From contig NW_020313165.1 of NCBI RefSeq assembly GCF_003265705.1, positions 793,010 to 857,009 on the forward strand: 64,000 nucleotides of DNA. The letters are read 5' to 3'. The DNA is from Callorhinus ursinus (Eukaryota; Chordata; Mammalia; Carnivora; Otariidae). Positions 1-10,975 of the stretch are shown in pieces. The notes beneath the pieces are model-generated. The model made no database searches. It had not been told where the DNA came from and worked only from the letters and a program-made list of their open reading frames with translations. Every line of letters begins with the position of its first letter. Within the stretch, counting starts at the first letter, position 1. The translations under genes and the position numbers were made by a program.

Positions 1-412
1 GTTTGTTTTTCAGAGTCCATCGTCTCTCATGGTTCGTCTCCCCCTCCAACTTACTCCCCTTCATTCTTCCCCTCCTGCTATCTTCTTCTTTTTTTTCTTA
101 ACATATATTGCATTATTTGTTTCAGAGGTACAGATCTGTGATTCATCAGTCTTGTACAATTCACAGCGCTCACCATAGCACATACCCTCCCCAGTGTCTA
201 TCACCCAGCCACCCCATCCCTCCCACCCCCCACCACGCCAGCAACCCTCAGTTTGTTTCCTGAGATTAAGAATTCCTCATCTCAGTGAGGTCATATGATA
301 CCTGTCTTTCTCTGATTGACTTATTTCACTCAGCATAACACCCTCCAGCTCCATCCACGTCGTTGCAAATGGCAAGATCTCATTCCTTTTGATGGCTGCA
401 TAATATTCCATT
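1..412 (-). mobile_element. Young carnivore L1, 3' fragment, cut by window edge
   Basis: Reverse complement of a carnivore L1 3' end: the last codons of ORF2 (about 290-412, encoding the ISQSEKD-type tail) followed by the G-rich 3'UTR (C-rich here at 180-240). It matches the 3' parts of the copies at 17, 36, 38 and 47 kb. The 5' truncation is at about 412, right after 'aatattccatt'. The poly(A) end lies left of the window, so TSDs cannot be checked. Confidence 0.93.
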
Positions 413-737
413 AGCTAAGATTTATTCTAAAAAAGAACATATTTCTCTTCAGTCTTAGGAGAATCTTTGTGGACATGGATGCCCTCATTGCTGCCCCTTG
501 CCTTCCTGTCTACCTCCTTTCCAGAAAATTCTCTATTTCCTTAAATCCTCCCTTTTCTCATTCTGCATATTCTTTCCTGCTTTTTATTAGAAATATTCCT
601 TAGAAATGTGATGTGGTACCACTCCTCATGAGTATATGTATTTGTGTAGAGGACAAAAGGTAATGGCAACATAAAAATCACTGGAATTTTTGGCATCAGC
701 ATTCTGTGTGTTCATGTGTTTGTGTGTGTTTGTATCT
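413..737. other. Unassigned sequence
   Basis: AT-rich, apparently single-copy DNA between two L1 fragments. It contains a short TG-rich stretch at about 705-735. I see no exon, RNA gene or recognisable repeat. Confidence 0.4.
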
Positions 738-1412
738 TAAAGATGTTATTTTTTTAGAGCAGTTTTAGGTTCTAGCAAAATTGGGAGGAAAGTATAGAGA
801 TATCCAGTCTATCCCCTTCTGCACACATACATAGCCTCTCCTATTATCAGCATCCCCCACCAGAGCAGTACATTTGTTGCAACTGATGAACCAACATAGA
901 CACATCATTATCACCCAAAGTCCATAATTTACATTAGGGTTCACACTTGGTGTTGGGCATTCTATGGATTTGCACAAATGTATAATAATATGTATCCACC
1001 ATTATAGAATCTTACAGAGTAGTTTCACTACCCTAAAAATCCACTGTTTTGTCATTTCATCCTTTCCTCTTCCCATGTTCTGGCAACTACTGATCATTTT
1101 ATTCTCTCTATAGTTTTGCCTTTTCTAGAATATTTTATGGAATCATAAATGTAGCTCTTTCAGATTGGCTTCTTTCACTTAATATATACATTTACGCTTC
1201 CTCCATGTCTTCTCATTGCTTGATAGCTTGTTTCCTTTAAGTGCTGAACGTACCCTCCGTTTATCCATTCACTCACTGAAGGACATATTGTTAGTATTCA
1301 AGTTTTGGAAATTACAGATAGAACATCTGTGTACAGGTTTTTGTGTGGACTTAAGCTTTCAACTCTTTAAATCCAGCATAACTGCTGGATAGTATGGTTA
1401 GGAGTGTCTGCA
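738..1412 (-). mobile_element. Ancient L1M-type LINE, 3'UTR/ORF2 end, antisense
   Basis: Reads as the complement of the old mammalian L1M 3' region: landmarks are 'gagcagttttaggttc' near 757, 'tacatttgttgcaactgatgaacc' type text near 870-890, and 'tccaccattatagaatc' near 994. It is heavily diverged, and no frame survives. Assigned from recalled consensus; the subfamily is not determined. Confidence 0.82.
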
Positions 1413-1879
1413 AGACCTCTGATTGTCCCATCTGTAGCCTGCGCCATTCACTTATGTTACCTTCTTGGCCCCCCCCATCTCTATACCAGGGATTTCCACT
1501 CAGATAGTCTTCAAATAATTTAAACTCAGTAAATCTAAACTCAGTAGATGAAATCATCATCTGTCAAACCCTCCTGCTATACTGTCAAACTAGTTCCATT
1601 TCTGGATTCTTTTGTTTCTAACCTCCATTCTTCCATGGCTGTCAGGCTTTGCAGTGTTTGTCATCTTCCTTCCTCTTCTCCCTTTTCCTCCATACACAAT
1701 CAGTACCCAAGTTCTGTAAATTCTTTCAGTCAAAGGTTCACTTTGTCCAAGCCTCTCCCTTCCACCGCCACTATATGGTTTAGTACCTCATTTTTGCTTA
1801 AGCTCTTATAATAGACACTCCCTTGTTTCTAAGCTTCCATTTTTTTCCACTAATCCAATTCATTTTGTAAACTCCTGTT
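1413..1879. other. Unassigned, pyrimidine-rich; may be outer part of an L2
   Basis: CT-rich DNA leading into the L2 fragment to the right. Parts of 1560-1800 resemble degraded L2 ORF sequence, but too weakly to claim. The 87-codon open frame at 1548-1811 has no recognisable domain. Confidence 0.35.
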
Positions 1880-2290
1880 TGCTAAATAATTCTCCATAAG
1901 TAATACTTTGATTATGTCTTTCTTCTGCTGGAAAATTATCAGTTTCCTAGTTTGTGGTGATTAAGACTAAACCTATTATTTTGTCAGTCAAGACCTTCTA
2001 TATTCTGACTCCTGTCTGTAGCCTTTCTGGACTGATTTCCCCTCTCTCCCCTGATATGCTTTGTGACTTTCTGCCTTTGTGCTTTGCTCAGATTGTTCCC
2101 TTAGCTTGGAATGTTCTTCACCCCTATATTTCTCTCAGTATGGAAATCTTATTTATTCCTCAAAACCAGATGAATGAACATGAGTTTCCTAATTGTACAC
2201 TTTTCATTCCATGTGTAAATTGTCTCATTCAACTAAACTACAATTTCTTTAATTGAGACTCTTCCAAATTTGACTAATTCTAAGAATCCT
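1880..2290 (+). mobile_element. L2 LINE fragment
   Basis: Contains the L2 3' ORF/UTR landmarks in order: a 'ctgactcctgtctgtagcc' segment (about 2000), a 'tgttcccttagcttggaatgttctt' type segment (about 2095-2118) and the following 'cttatttattcctcaaaacc' segment. Strongly decayed; the 100-codon open frame at 1954-2256 lies inside it and is not a gene. Confidence 0.62.
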
Positions 2291-3374
2291 CTGAGCTTTG
2301 TACAGATACATAGACTCTTAAGTGTATGTCAAGACTACTGAAACACAGTGGTATTCCTTTTTACATTACCTTATGATGACTTACTGGGTTTTTTTTGTGT
2401 GTGTATAATATATTTTCTACTAAGTCACAAGATTGCTTAGGGCTTCAATGGGTCTTTATTTCTGTATGCCTTGAATTTCTCAGAACAGTTATTTGCACAT
2501 ACAAGGTGCTTAATGCATATAGATTTAGTAACTTAAAAATGTAGTTCCCCAGGGAACTACCATAATCATTAAAAAAAAAATTATCAAAGCATTCTCATAC
2601 CCTATCTGTTCTTGGCCTTGCTCTCTTTCTAAAATGTGTTTTATCACGCTTTGATTTCTTTTTTTGGCTGACAGGACCCATATTTCTGGGATTGGTCTTA
2701 GGTCTCAGCATCATCCAGGAGACTGGGAAAGCAATTAATCCTGTGTCAATACTTCTTATTTCAGGGATACCCTATGCTTGAATCAATTCAGGCACACTAT
2801 TTTTGATGGGAGAAAGAGAATATTATTCACTCTAAAGAACTACGGAGCCCAGAGTATGATATGAAAATCATGACTATAAAATGATCTTCCCCATGTGTGT
2901 GAAGACAGAAAGATACCAAATTGCCCAGGGTGATTTGTTCTTACAATTGCTCACGGTGATTTATTCAACTTCAAGTCACTTCTAAGTTTTTCCAGAGAAA
3001 GATAAGGCCAAATTACCTGCTGGTGCCTAATCTTTCAGTATGATTACTTAAGGGAACGCTTTGGGGCAGTTTTCTGCTTTGATGATATTATGGTGCATTC
3101 ACCATTTAACAATAGTGAGATGATTGTCATTTATGGGACCCATCCTAACTGCACAATGGTTTCTGATTAGGATAAGACCAAAATTGTTGCTGATTAGAGC
3201 AACACACTGTGGTTGGCTGTTATTGCCCCATATCTCCTTAGAAAAAGGTGGCACCTGTAAAAATCAATAATGCATGAGTTTGAGAAAGCTCTGAGATAGC
3301 ATTTCTGTTAAGTCCAGAGGGAATGAAAGAATCAAACTTTCTCAGTCTCTAAGTTTCTCATTTTATTCATATCA
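2291..3374. other. Single-copy DNA, no gene seen
   Basis: No recognisable transposon over about 1.1 kb. The part at 2930-3250 is of high complexity, with repeated 'ggtgatttrttc' (2930, 2954) and 'ctgattag' (3163, 3191) words, and could be conserved non-coding sequence (inference). Confidence 0.4.
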
Positions 3375-3560
3375 AAGAGTTTATATAGAGCACCTGTGTT
3401 GTGCTTTTTACTATACCAGCTGTTGTGGGTTAGAACAGAGAAGTAGAAGTCATTTCTTTCCTCAAGTAGTTTATGATTTCATTGTGAGATAAGACACTTA
3501 AACATATACAATTAAAAGGCAATGGAGGGCCATTTGTGGACACTTTGTAAAGGATGTTAT
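3375..3560 (-). mobile_element. L2 LINE 3' fragment, antisense
   Basis: Complement of the L2 3' end: 'agcacctgtgttgtgct' near 3390, then a decayed 'cctcaagtagtttatgatttcattg' type block (about 3461-3485) corresponding to the usual 'ctcaaggagcttacagtctagtgg' region. Confidence 0.55.
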
Positions 3561-4684
3561 ATAGAGAATAGATCAGATTTAAAAGTGAGAAGGAAATGTG
3601 TCATCCTTAAGGATGTTTGGACTTAAGACTGGTCCTGATTTTATGTGAGAGTAAAATGAAGTAAGTAAATAAGGAACAAGACTGCTGATAGAGCTGTTTA
3701 TGTCTTTTGTCTTTTAGGCAGGGGGTTGAGTGCTTAGTAGGAAATCTAAGAATTTTTAAATGGACATCTTGGGTAATTCTTAATGTATATTGTATTCATT
3801 ACCCCTTAAGGTGCCAGAACATAACCTCTTCCTAATGGTGATATCTCATTTTGCATTCTTATAGTGATTTTATTTACAACTGGGCTATTAATTATCTTCA
3901 TCAGTGGCAGCCTTTGAGGCATTCATTTGCAGTCTTTGCATTCTGGTATCCCCCCCTCTGCTGTCTGTCTTTGTGAGTGCACTTCTCTCTCTGCAGTGAT
4001 CTATAGTGCTCAAGAAAGGGTTTTTAAATTGACAGGCTGAAAGATACCAGCACCCGGGAGAGTTTATTAAACCCACAGCCAATGAACTTGGTTCAGCCAA
4101 TGCCTTTAAAAGAATGAGTGTCTGAAAAGCTGCAAGGTACTGTATCGTTTTAGCACTGAAAAATGAGACAGATTTTGAACAGTGTGGAATGGACATTCTG
4201 TCTGTAGTTGAAAGTGTGTGTGAGGGAGGAAGAGATTATGCCAATGGAAAAATGGAGAAGAAAATATGAACAAGGACAAATTTATGTAAGTGATAGTTTT
4301 CAAGGGACACTCTCAAGGGTCAGGGCACAGGAGCAGGTTTCTTTTGATGGGAAACAATTCTACAAAGGGAAATTTTGCCCTCTTTTCCTGTTTCAAGAGA
4401 AAAAATGAAGTTTTAAATGAAACAAATTCTGCTGGATTATTTAGACACTTGTCTTTGTGCATGGGTTGGACCAGATGGCTCCTGGAGACCCTGTCTAGCC
4501 CCTGGTTTTGAGAGTCTCTCCTGAGAAAGCAGTTTGTGCTTAAACATGAAGTATAGATTCTGTTGGGCATTCTGTAATGTTGGCCAAAAAGCTCAAAAAA
4601 TAATTCAGTGAATTGCATTAAACGTGCACTCTCCAGTATGTTACCTGGATCATATCTCTCATTTCCTGCTTCTGTCTGTCATTT
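3561..4684. other. Single-copy DNA, no gene seen
   Basis: No clear repeat. Overlapping short open frames on both strands at 3888-4618 (65-102 codons) lack domains, codon bias or splice context that would support a gene. 3930-4140 is GC-richer than its surroundings and looks well preserved. Confidence 0.4.
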
Positions 4685-4805
4685 ATTCTCACATATTGAG
4701 CACCTGTGACAGGAGACCAGGATACAAAGGCAGATAGGCTCCTGACCTCAAGGAATTTGAGTCCAGTGGGGTAGTTGTAAAATTACCAAATAAATGTGTG
4801 ATGGA
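4685..4805 (-). mobile_element. L2 LINE 3' fragment, antisense
   Basis: Shows the L2 antisense signature 'tattgagcacctgtgac', then 'gaccaggatacaaagg' and 'ctcaaggaatttgagtccagtgggg' type text in the expected order. Confidence 0.6.
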
Positions 4806-5097
4806 AACACAGACTTGGAGGTCAGAAAATGATATCAGAACTGAGCTGAGCTTTGATGCCTTGTAGGAGTTAGCTAGGTAAAATGTGGGAAGGCCAACAG
4901 ATTATCTATCAGAAGACTTTAATTAGAAAGTTAAGTTCCTACAATATTAGAACAATTTTTCTTTGTAAATTGCACTTGACTATAATTGCTATATAAATGT
5001 TACTAACATGTATATAATAACAATAAACTGAAAGAAGAAAATGCACAAAAGGAAAAACGATTCATTTAGTCATGTAGTTTTGTTATTTCACATATAT

Positions 5098-5282
5098 ATT
5101 TTTAAAGATTTTATTATTTGAGAGGGAGAATGAGAGAATGAGAGCACGAGAGGGGGAGGGTCAGAGGGAGAAGCAGACTCCCCGCTGAGCAGGGAGCCCC
5201 ATGCGGGACTCGATCCCGGGACTCCAGGATCATGACCTGAGCCGAAGGCAGTCGCTTAACCAACTGAGCCACCCAGGCACCC
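5098..5282 (-). mobile_element. Can-SINE, antisense
   Basis: tRNA-Lys-derived carnivore SINE. The tRNA-like head is at the right end (5240-5282, complement of 'ggtgcctgggtggctcagt'), a GA-rich (CT in sense) body lies at 5125-5165, and the A-tail is represented by 'ttttaaagattttatt' at the left. Flanked by an intact TSD, 'tgttatttcacatatat', at 5081-5097 and 5283-5299. The tRNA part is a pol III promoter relic and not a functional tRNA. Confidence 0.97.
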
Positions 5283-5589
5283 TGTTATTTCACATATATT
5301 TGAAACAGTTTTTCCTGTAATAAGCTAAACTTCGGCCAAAATGCTACTCTATTACATTGCCCTGGTCACTTGGCAAGAGAGTGAGAAAGACCGAACACTG
5401 TCTCTACTGATATGTATGTTCTTGAATGTTTAGTTATTTCATTTGGTTGCCTTTTGGGGTGGGTAATGGGGCTGTTTGAATTACTAAGTTTTGGTGGTCA
5501 TCTGAAACAGCCATATGAAGAGAAGTTGTATATTTTGTAGGCTTTTGACAGTGCTCTGGTGGCTTCAAATACATAATAGACCTCTTAAT

Positions 5590-5745
5590 TGTTACTTTGG
5601 GTGCAACCCTTAATGCCTGCTCTTGAAATTATCTATTAAATGGGAAAAATACCCTTTCTTCTTCCCTCACAGGGTTGCAGTAAGGATCAAACAAAGCCAT
5701 GTGTGTGAAGATCCTTCATAGACTACAAACTCTTACAGCATTCTG
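5590..5745 (+). mobile_element. MIR SINE fragment
   Basis: Weak MIR match: 'aaatgggaaaaata' followed by 'cacagggttgcagtaaggatcaaa', the decayed form of the conserved MIR 3' half. Confidence 0.42.
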
Positions 5746-5875
5746 CTTTTAGGTCAGAAATGTTAAGCTCTCTGGAATATTAAGACTTTTCAAAGTATTC
5801 TGTAGTGCTCTTGATTTCTAGTTTTCATCTTCCTACATTTTGTGTGTCTGTGTATAATTTGTATAATAATACCTT

Positions 5876-5876
5876 G

Positions 5877-5913
<37 letters not shown>

Positions 5914-5945
5914 TACATTATATATAAATATATGAAATATGTGTG
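5876..5945. repeat. (TA)n/(CA)n compound microsatellite
   Basis: About 13 TA units (5876-5902) run into a short CA tract (to about 5913) and then irregular TATA-rich text. Likely polymorphic in length. Confidence 0.9.
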
Positions 5946-6109
5946 TATGTATATATAAAATTCGTGAATTTTAGAATTATTAATCTTATATAGTGAATTC
6001 AGTCTGCAAACATATAGGAGGGCTGGATTTTAGTTATAAATTCTCAGAATTTTCTTTTTCTATATTTAAGCCACCTTTCATATAAAATTAAATTGAGATA
6101 GGGAAACTG

Positions 6110-6870
6110 AAGGACTCCATAAAAACCTGCTTTTGCTCCTTTTCCTGCTTCTATGCTTGCTAGGACCTGCACCCCCACTTTACACATGCCTCAATGCACA
6201 TAGCATATGTCCTTGTAAGGGACAAGGAGTTAATGATTTCTTTAGAATCAATAACATCTAAAGAAGGACTAGGTGAGAATGACCTCATATGTGCATTCCA
6301 AACCACTGACTCTAGACATATCAATGCCAAGACCCCCTGACTCCAAGGAGTAATTGACTTATGAAGGTCACCTGGGCCCTTGTCCGGTCCTTGTTCTAAT
6401 TGGTTCCTGGATGCCTGAGAAGACACACCAGACCACAGTCCTCAGTAAAAACCCCAGACCCCCAGCAAAGATGAGACCCTCTCTCTTTTCTGAGTCTCCC
6501 AGATACTCTGTCGATACCTGCACTCTCTCAATAGCTTCATTAAACTCTGCTTTCATGAGGGTTCTAGTGGGGAGGGTGGTGGGAGGATGGGTTAGCCTGG
6601 TGATGGGTATTAAAGAGGGCACGTTCTGCGTGGAGCACTGGGTGTTATGCGCAAACAATGAATCATGGAACACTACATCAAAAACTAATGATGTAATGTA
6701 TGGGGATTAACATAACATAATAAAAAACAAACAAAAAACCCCCCAAAAATTCTGCTTTCACCTCCTGCTGGCTCATGTTTTATTTCTTTGCAGTGGACAG
6801 CCAGGGATCCTTTTGGTTGGTCCTGCGGGGGGCCCCCTCTGGGTCCTCAGACCAGGCCTGCCTGTGTCAA
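6110..6870 (+). mobile_element. Probable solo LTR (class I ERV-like), interrupted by L1
   Basis: An LTR-like layout: a U3-like part (about 6110-6480), a poly(A) signal 'attaaa' at 6539-6544, then a U5-like part resuming at 6761 ('cctcctgctggctcatg' to 'ctgtgtca' near 6870). The style of the poly(A)/R-U5 junction resembles gammaretroviral-type LTRs of carnivores and ungulates. No internal viral genes are present on either side, so it would be a solo LTR. The outer ends and the family are uncertain. The 118- and 101-codon frames crossing it are chance frames. Confidence 0.5.
6556..6746 (+). mobile_element. 5'-truncated L1 (3' end only) inside the LTR
   Basis: About 190 bp of L1 3'UTR ending in 'gattaacataacataata' and an A-rich tail with a C-run at 6739-6744. 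Flanked by a 14-bp TSD, 'aaactctgctttca' (6542-6555) and 'aaattctgctttca' (6747-6760), with one mismatch. The insertion point is 11 bases past the LTR poly(A) signal and splits the LTR in two. Confidence 0.93.
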
Positions 6871-8040
6871 AATGACCACTTAAAATTCAGGCCTAGTAGA
6901 CAGCATTCCCTTCTGAGAATCCTTCTGTATACATCGCTGCATTGAGGTCTCTTGTCATTAACCACAAAGGCAATTTGTTTGCTCCCTTGCCTAGGTTTAT
7001 GATCATTTAAGATGCACCGTGATTTGTGAGAGAGTTTGGGGGCTGACTTACTATAGGGGAAATGGTGAGTGTGAAACCTGCATGAGCTTAGCGTCATTCA
7101 AACTCGGATCTGACAGTACATCAGGAAAATATAAGGTAGCATTTCCAGCTCCGTGTCCTTCACAGGAGTCCTGAAGTTTTTAAGCCTGGAGGATCTTAGG
7201 GGTAATGTCCTCCAGCCACATGTCTTTTCTTGTGGAAATGATGCTCAAATGAATGAAGTACTTTGGCCAAGGATGTGCATAAGGACCAGAATTTAGGCTT
7301 CCCAGCTTAGAGCTCTACCACGCCCTCCTCTTCCCCTTTTGGTACTGTACACATCAGGACCCAGGTGCTTTCTGGTTTTCTTCATAGTCCAGTGCAGGAT
7401 TTGTCAGTGCTATTTTGAGAGCATTGCTTTGGTTCACATTGTTCACATTAGGGTTTCATCCTGATAGGCAGAAAGTAGACTTCAGTATCATCTTGAAAAA
7501 ATTGTTTGGATGAAAACATTTAGTTCTTTATGTGGGGGTGGGGGATGAATGGCTCTATTGACATATATTTATGTAGCTTATAAAGGAAATACATATATGT
7601 AGAGTAGGATTATTAAACCTGCCCATTCTGTTCCTCTTCTCTTTACCAGTTGACTGTGAAATATTAGCATTTCACCTAATGTTTCAGAATCTTTCCTGCA
7701 AAATGAGAGTATAAGTAACTACCACATAAGATTGCTGTTTAGTTTATTTGTGAATGTTAAAATTTATGTCATCTGTAACAAGTTATGCAAATACGTTAAT
7801 TTTATTACTTAACTGCATGCTCCAGAGCCCTCCAGTATTGCCTTCTGTGGGTGGTTGAATCAAGTCACATACAATTCCAGCACTGTCTAGTAGCTCCATA
7901 GGAAGTATCGTGGGTCCTCCTTAAAGCTGCTTAATTCTGATTGTAGATCAACTTCCTTGTTGAAATTGTGATCAGATGTGAATATTAATCCTTAAAAACC
8001 TTGACTTTGGAAATGAGCAGTGGCAGGGGAAAGTCATTTA
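6871..8040. other. Mostly unassigned; two weak MIR-like patches
   Basis: No gene. Faint MIR resemblance at about 7170-7340 (antisense: 'tactttggccaaggatg', 'gaccagaatttaggcttcc') and 7665-7810 (sense: 'tttcctgcaaaatgagagtataa'). A G-rich run lies at 7531-7545. The rest shows nothing I can name. Confidence 0.35.
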
Positions 8041-8056
8041 TATTAAAAAAAATCAC

Positions 8057-8083
8057 GTGCTCACTTCGGCAGCACATATACTA
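8057..8083 (+). pseudogene. U6 snRNA fragment, 3'-truncated
   Basis: The 27 bases match the first 27 nucleotides of U6 (5' stem-loop 'cttcggcagcacatatacta') with a single G-to-A change at position 7. The remaining ~80 nt of U6, including the catalytic ACAGAGA region and the U-tract, are absent. Flanking near-identical repeats 'tattaaaaaaaatc' (8041-8054) and 'tattaaaaaaatc' (8084-8096) indicate insertion by the L1 machinery. Not a functional snRNA gene. Confidence 0.88.
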
Positions 8084-8097
8084 TATTAAAAAAATCG

Positions 8098-8592
8098 CAA
8101 ATTAGAAGAGGTTACAGGGAAACAGAAGCACATTAAACAATAGAAGGCTTAGTGTTCAGAGCCTTAAAATAAACTGTAGTTTATTTTGAATGTTCATTTT
8201 GAAGCAGAATTTTTGTGACTTACTCCCCATGCTCCATGTCCATACTAATGTTAACAGATGTCCCACCTTCCAAAGCAGAGAGGCAAGCTTGGCAGCTCTT
8301 CTCAGCTTGCAAATTTAATTATGGCTGCAAATGTGATAACGGAGCAACCTTTCCAAGTTTTAATTGGATCTGCATTTGGCACAAGCAACCTTCGTTTTCC
8401 ACCATATGGGTAACGGTGGTGCAAGGTGCTGTCTTGTGCCCTTGCTGCAAGTTAGTTAGCTCTTGATTATCTGCAGAGGAAACAGCCATGTAGTGGATCA
8501 GTCATGGCTCCTTTATAACCTTAGTCAGCTATCCCTGCACCTCATATATAGCTGGACTGCCTTCCCACACTCACTTGGTTTAGTCTTGGGAA
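8098..8592. other. Single-copy DNA, possible conserved non-coding element
   Basis: High-complexity, repeat-free sequence with balanced composition, especially 8265-8500. An 83-codon open frame (8215-8466, plus) has no recognisable domain and no convincing splice sites. I do not call a gene. Confidence 0.4.
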
Positions 8593-8603
8593 CTGTAAGC
8601 TTA

Positions 8604-8809
8604 TTTTATTATTTTTTAAAAGATTTTATTTATTTGAGAGAGAGAATGAAAAAGATCTGAGAGAGGGAAGACAAGCAGGGGGTAGGGGTAGAGGGAGAAG
8701 CAGACTCTCCACCGAGCAGGGAGGCCAGTGTGGGATTCAGTCCCAGGACCCTGGGATCATGAACTGAGCTGAAGGCAGATGCTCAACTGACTGAGCCACC
8801 CAGGTGCCC
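8604..8809 (-). mobile_element. Can-SINE, antisense
   Basis: Complement of a full SINE with head at 8785-8809 and CT-rich body at 8636-8700. It is somewhat diverged ('gaactgagctgaagg'). TSD 'ctgtaagctta' (8593-8603) and 'ctgtaaactta' (8810-8820), one mismatch. Confidence 0.95.
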
Positions 8810-8899
8810 CTGTAAACTTAGTTTAATATTTACTTGGCAGAGCACCAACTCTTAATCTGATGCCAACTTATTCATCACTCCTTACTATTAGACAATCCA

Positions 8900-9125
8900 T
8901 TCCAAATATAATCACACAATCTTAGATGTGTATTGCATTTTATCATTTGCAGAATATAGAACAACTTGTATGATCCAGACACTAGTCTTATGGCTAGGAA
9001 AGGTAAGCATTGCAGGCAAAGAAATGGAGTTTTGGGAAGGTTGAGTGACTTACTCAGGGTCATCTTATAAATAAAGAGTGTAATGTCAGCCTTATGTCTC
9101 TAAAGTCAGGGCCCTTGGTTCTGTA
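8900..9125 (-). mobile_element. MIR SINE, antisense
   Basis: Antisense MIR order: 'ggaaggttgagtgacttactcagggtcatc' type block (9037-9063), then 'gtcagccttatgtctctaaag'. Moderately decayed. Confidence 0.58.
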
Positions 9126-9519
9126 TGACCCTTTCCCCAAAAGGAAAGGTGGATTATTTAGATGATCTGTTTTTGAATAATGTATACTGTAGCTTCTCTT
9201 TATTAGTACAGGTAATGGAGAACTTGAGCTTGAATAAACATGGGGAAAGATGGGATATATAGGTAAAGAAGCAGGGAAATCTCAATACTGTGTCCATTAG
9301 CTTTGTAAACATTTTTCAACGTCTCCCTTCTTAGAACTGTTATTCTCTTGTCATTTCAGGCAGGCCTGTGTGGCAGGCTTGTGGTGGTTCATTGAGTAAA
9401 GAGAAAATGCACATGAGGCATAAATGTACAAGAAATAAGATCTGGTAGTACAATCAGTGCCCGAGGCTATAAAGTAGTTATCATGGACAGGAAATACTCC
9501 AATCCAACAGCAGCTATAC
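9126..9519. other. Unassigned
   Basis: No repeat or exon recognised. Confidence 0.35.
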
Positions 9520-9650
9520 TGGGTACCTATCAGGTACTTACCAGGCGCTGGGTTAGGCTTTGGGGATAAAAAGATGACTAAAGTATATTGTCTTTCAGGC
9601 ATTTATTGGCCACAGGGAAAGAAAGATATAAATAATTATGATACCTAATA
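9520..9650 (-). mobile_element. L2 LINE 3' fragment, antisense
   Basis: Carries 'accaggcgctgggttagg' followed by 'ggggataaaaagatgac', the usual antisense L2 3' end text, then a decayed tail. Confidence 0.55.
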
Positions 9651-10849
9651 AATATAAAACTAAATACAAGTTTGAAGTGTTGTGGGAACTCAGAGGAAGG
9701 ACAAACTTCTTCCATATGGTGGTGAATTTCAAGACTTCCTGGCTTAATTTGGGCACATATGGGAGAGCTGAGGCCTTTTGTAATTATGAAATTAAAGAGA
9801 GTCTCCTGAGTCAAATGAAGATATAATTCCAAATTAAAACTGAGTGTATAGAAATATTTAACCTTGCAAGACCGTAGCTAAACCTTTTTAATCAACTGTT
9901 TGGAGCCATATTTGGAAGGAGTCTTTTCACTCACAGTGTGTATAGTCAGCATTAAAGAATGATGCTGAATAAAGCAGAGAAATAGCTTTTCATAGCAAAA
10001 CAGCACCGATCATTGGGGGATACAAATCCAAATAACTAGTTGGCCTTCTATTTAAAAATCTGCTTTGGTCGCAGTAACTGTCCTGGATGATTCCAAGGCA
10101 CGTTGACATAGCAGTGTTCTGGGCATCAGCAGGTTCTGGGGAGAGCCCTGAACAATGTGGTCTGTGCTGGGCTGGGGGGGGGGGCGGGAAGGGACAAAGC
10201 CATTTTATGAAATGCCATGCTGTCTAGGTGCAGGGCAAGGAGGTGGCTTCTTCAATTTGTCAAAAACTCATTTTCAGGCCGTTAGGTCTCCTAGTAGCAG
10301 AATGGCTTCTGGAACCCGCCTTCTCTTTCTTGTGCCAAAATAGGAGTATTTACCCAGATGCAAAAGATGAAAAATAATGACATTAAAAAAGATTGCAGTG
10401 CTTAAAAAATATGGATTTAATTAAGCGTTCCTACCATTTGGGGATGGAGGGATTCAGATTTGGAGAGCGCATGTAAGATGTAACTTCTGTCTTCTCACAA
10501 CCTTAGCGACCTTGGTCCTAGTGTGGTTTACTCCTTGACCTTTGTCTTGGCCAAGCGGGTAGGTAACCTAGAAATGATCCTCTATCTTCGTTTTTTACTA
10601 AATACTACTTAAGACACTTCCTCTGGTACAAAAAAGAAGTACTGTGGGTGTGGGTATGTGTTTGTGTGTGCTCCAGAACATGGCAGAATAGTGGACATTG
10701 CAGTAATTTAGTTTAGAGTAAAATGAAGGTCTACAGTTCTTTTTTTTTTTTCCCTCTTGCTTTCTTTCCCATAAGTAGATATTATGGTGGCCACAATATG
10801 AAGTCATTTGGCAGTATGACATTCTGAAAAGGGAATGGGTCCTTGGACG
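9651..10849. other. Single-copy DNA with an 11-G run
   Basis: No transposon recognised except short homopolymers. A G-rich patch at 10167-10193 (11 consecutive G at 10174-10184, then GGG runs) could form a G-quadruplex. A T-tract lies at 10739-10752. Short open frames here are not supported as genes. Confidence 0.4.
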
Positions 10850-10975
10850 GAAAAGTAAATTTGAATCCCACTCTTGCTACTTACTAGGTAGTGAAAATGG
10901 CCTACTTCTGCTACGGCTGTTTTCTCCTCCAGTAAATGCAGATTCTTCCCATTTTACAGATTTATAGTCCCTTCT
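10850..10975 (+). mobile_element. MIR SINE fragment
   Basis: Sense MIR order: 'ttgaatcccactcttgctacttactaggt' type block (10861-10889), then 'ccagtaaatgcagattcttcccattttacag', diverged. Confidence 0.45.

Noticed and set aside
5240..5282. tRNA-Lys-like heads of the SINEs as tRNA genes
   Set aside because: All 17 are attached to SINE bodies and A-tails and lack a foldable intact tRNA. They are retroposed pol III promoter relics.
6354..6710. 118-codon frame on + and 101-codon frame on - over the same bases
   Set aside because: They cross the boundary between the LTR and an inserted L1 3'UTR, so they cannot be an old gene.
8057..8083. A functional U6 gene
   Set aside because: Only the first 27 nt are present; the rest of U6 and its upstream PSE/TATA promoter are not seen.
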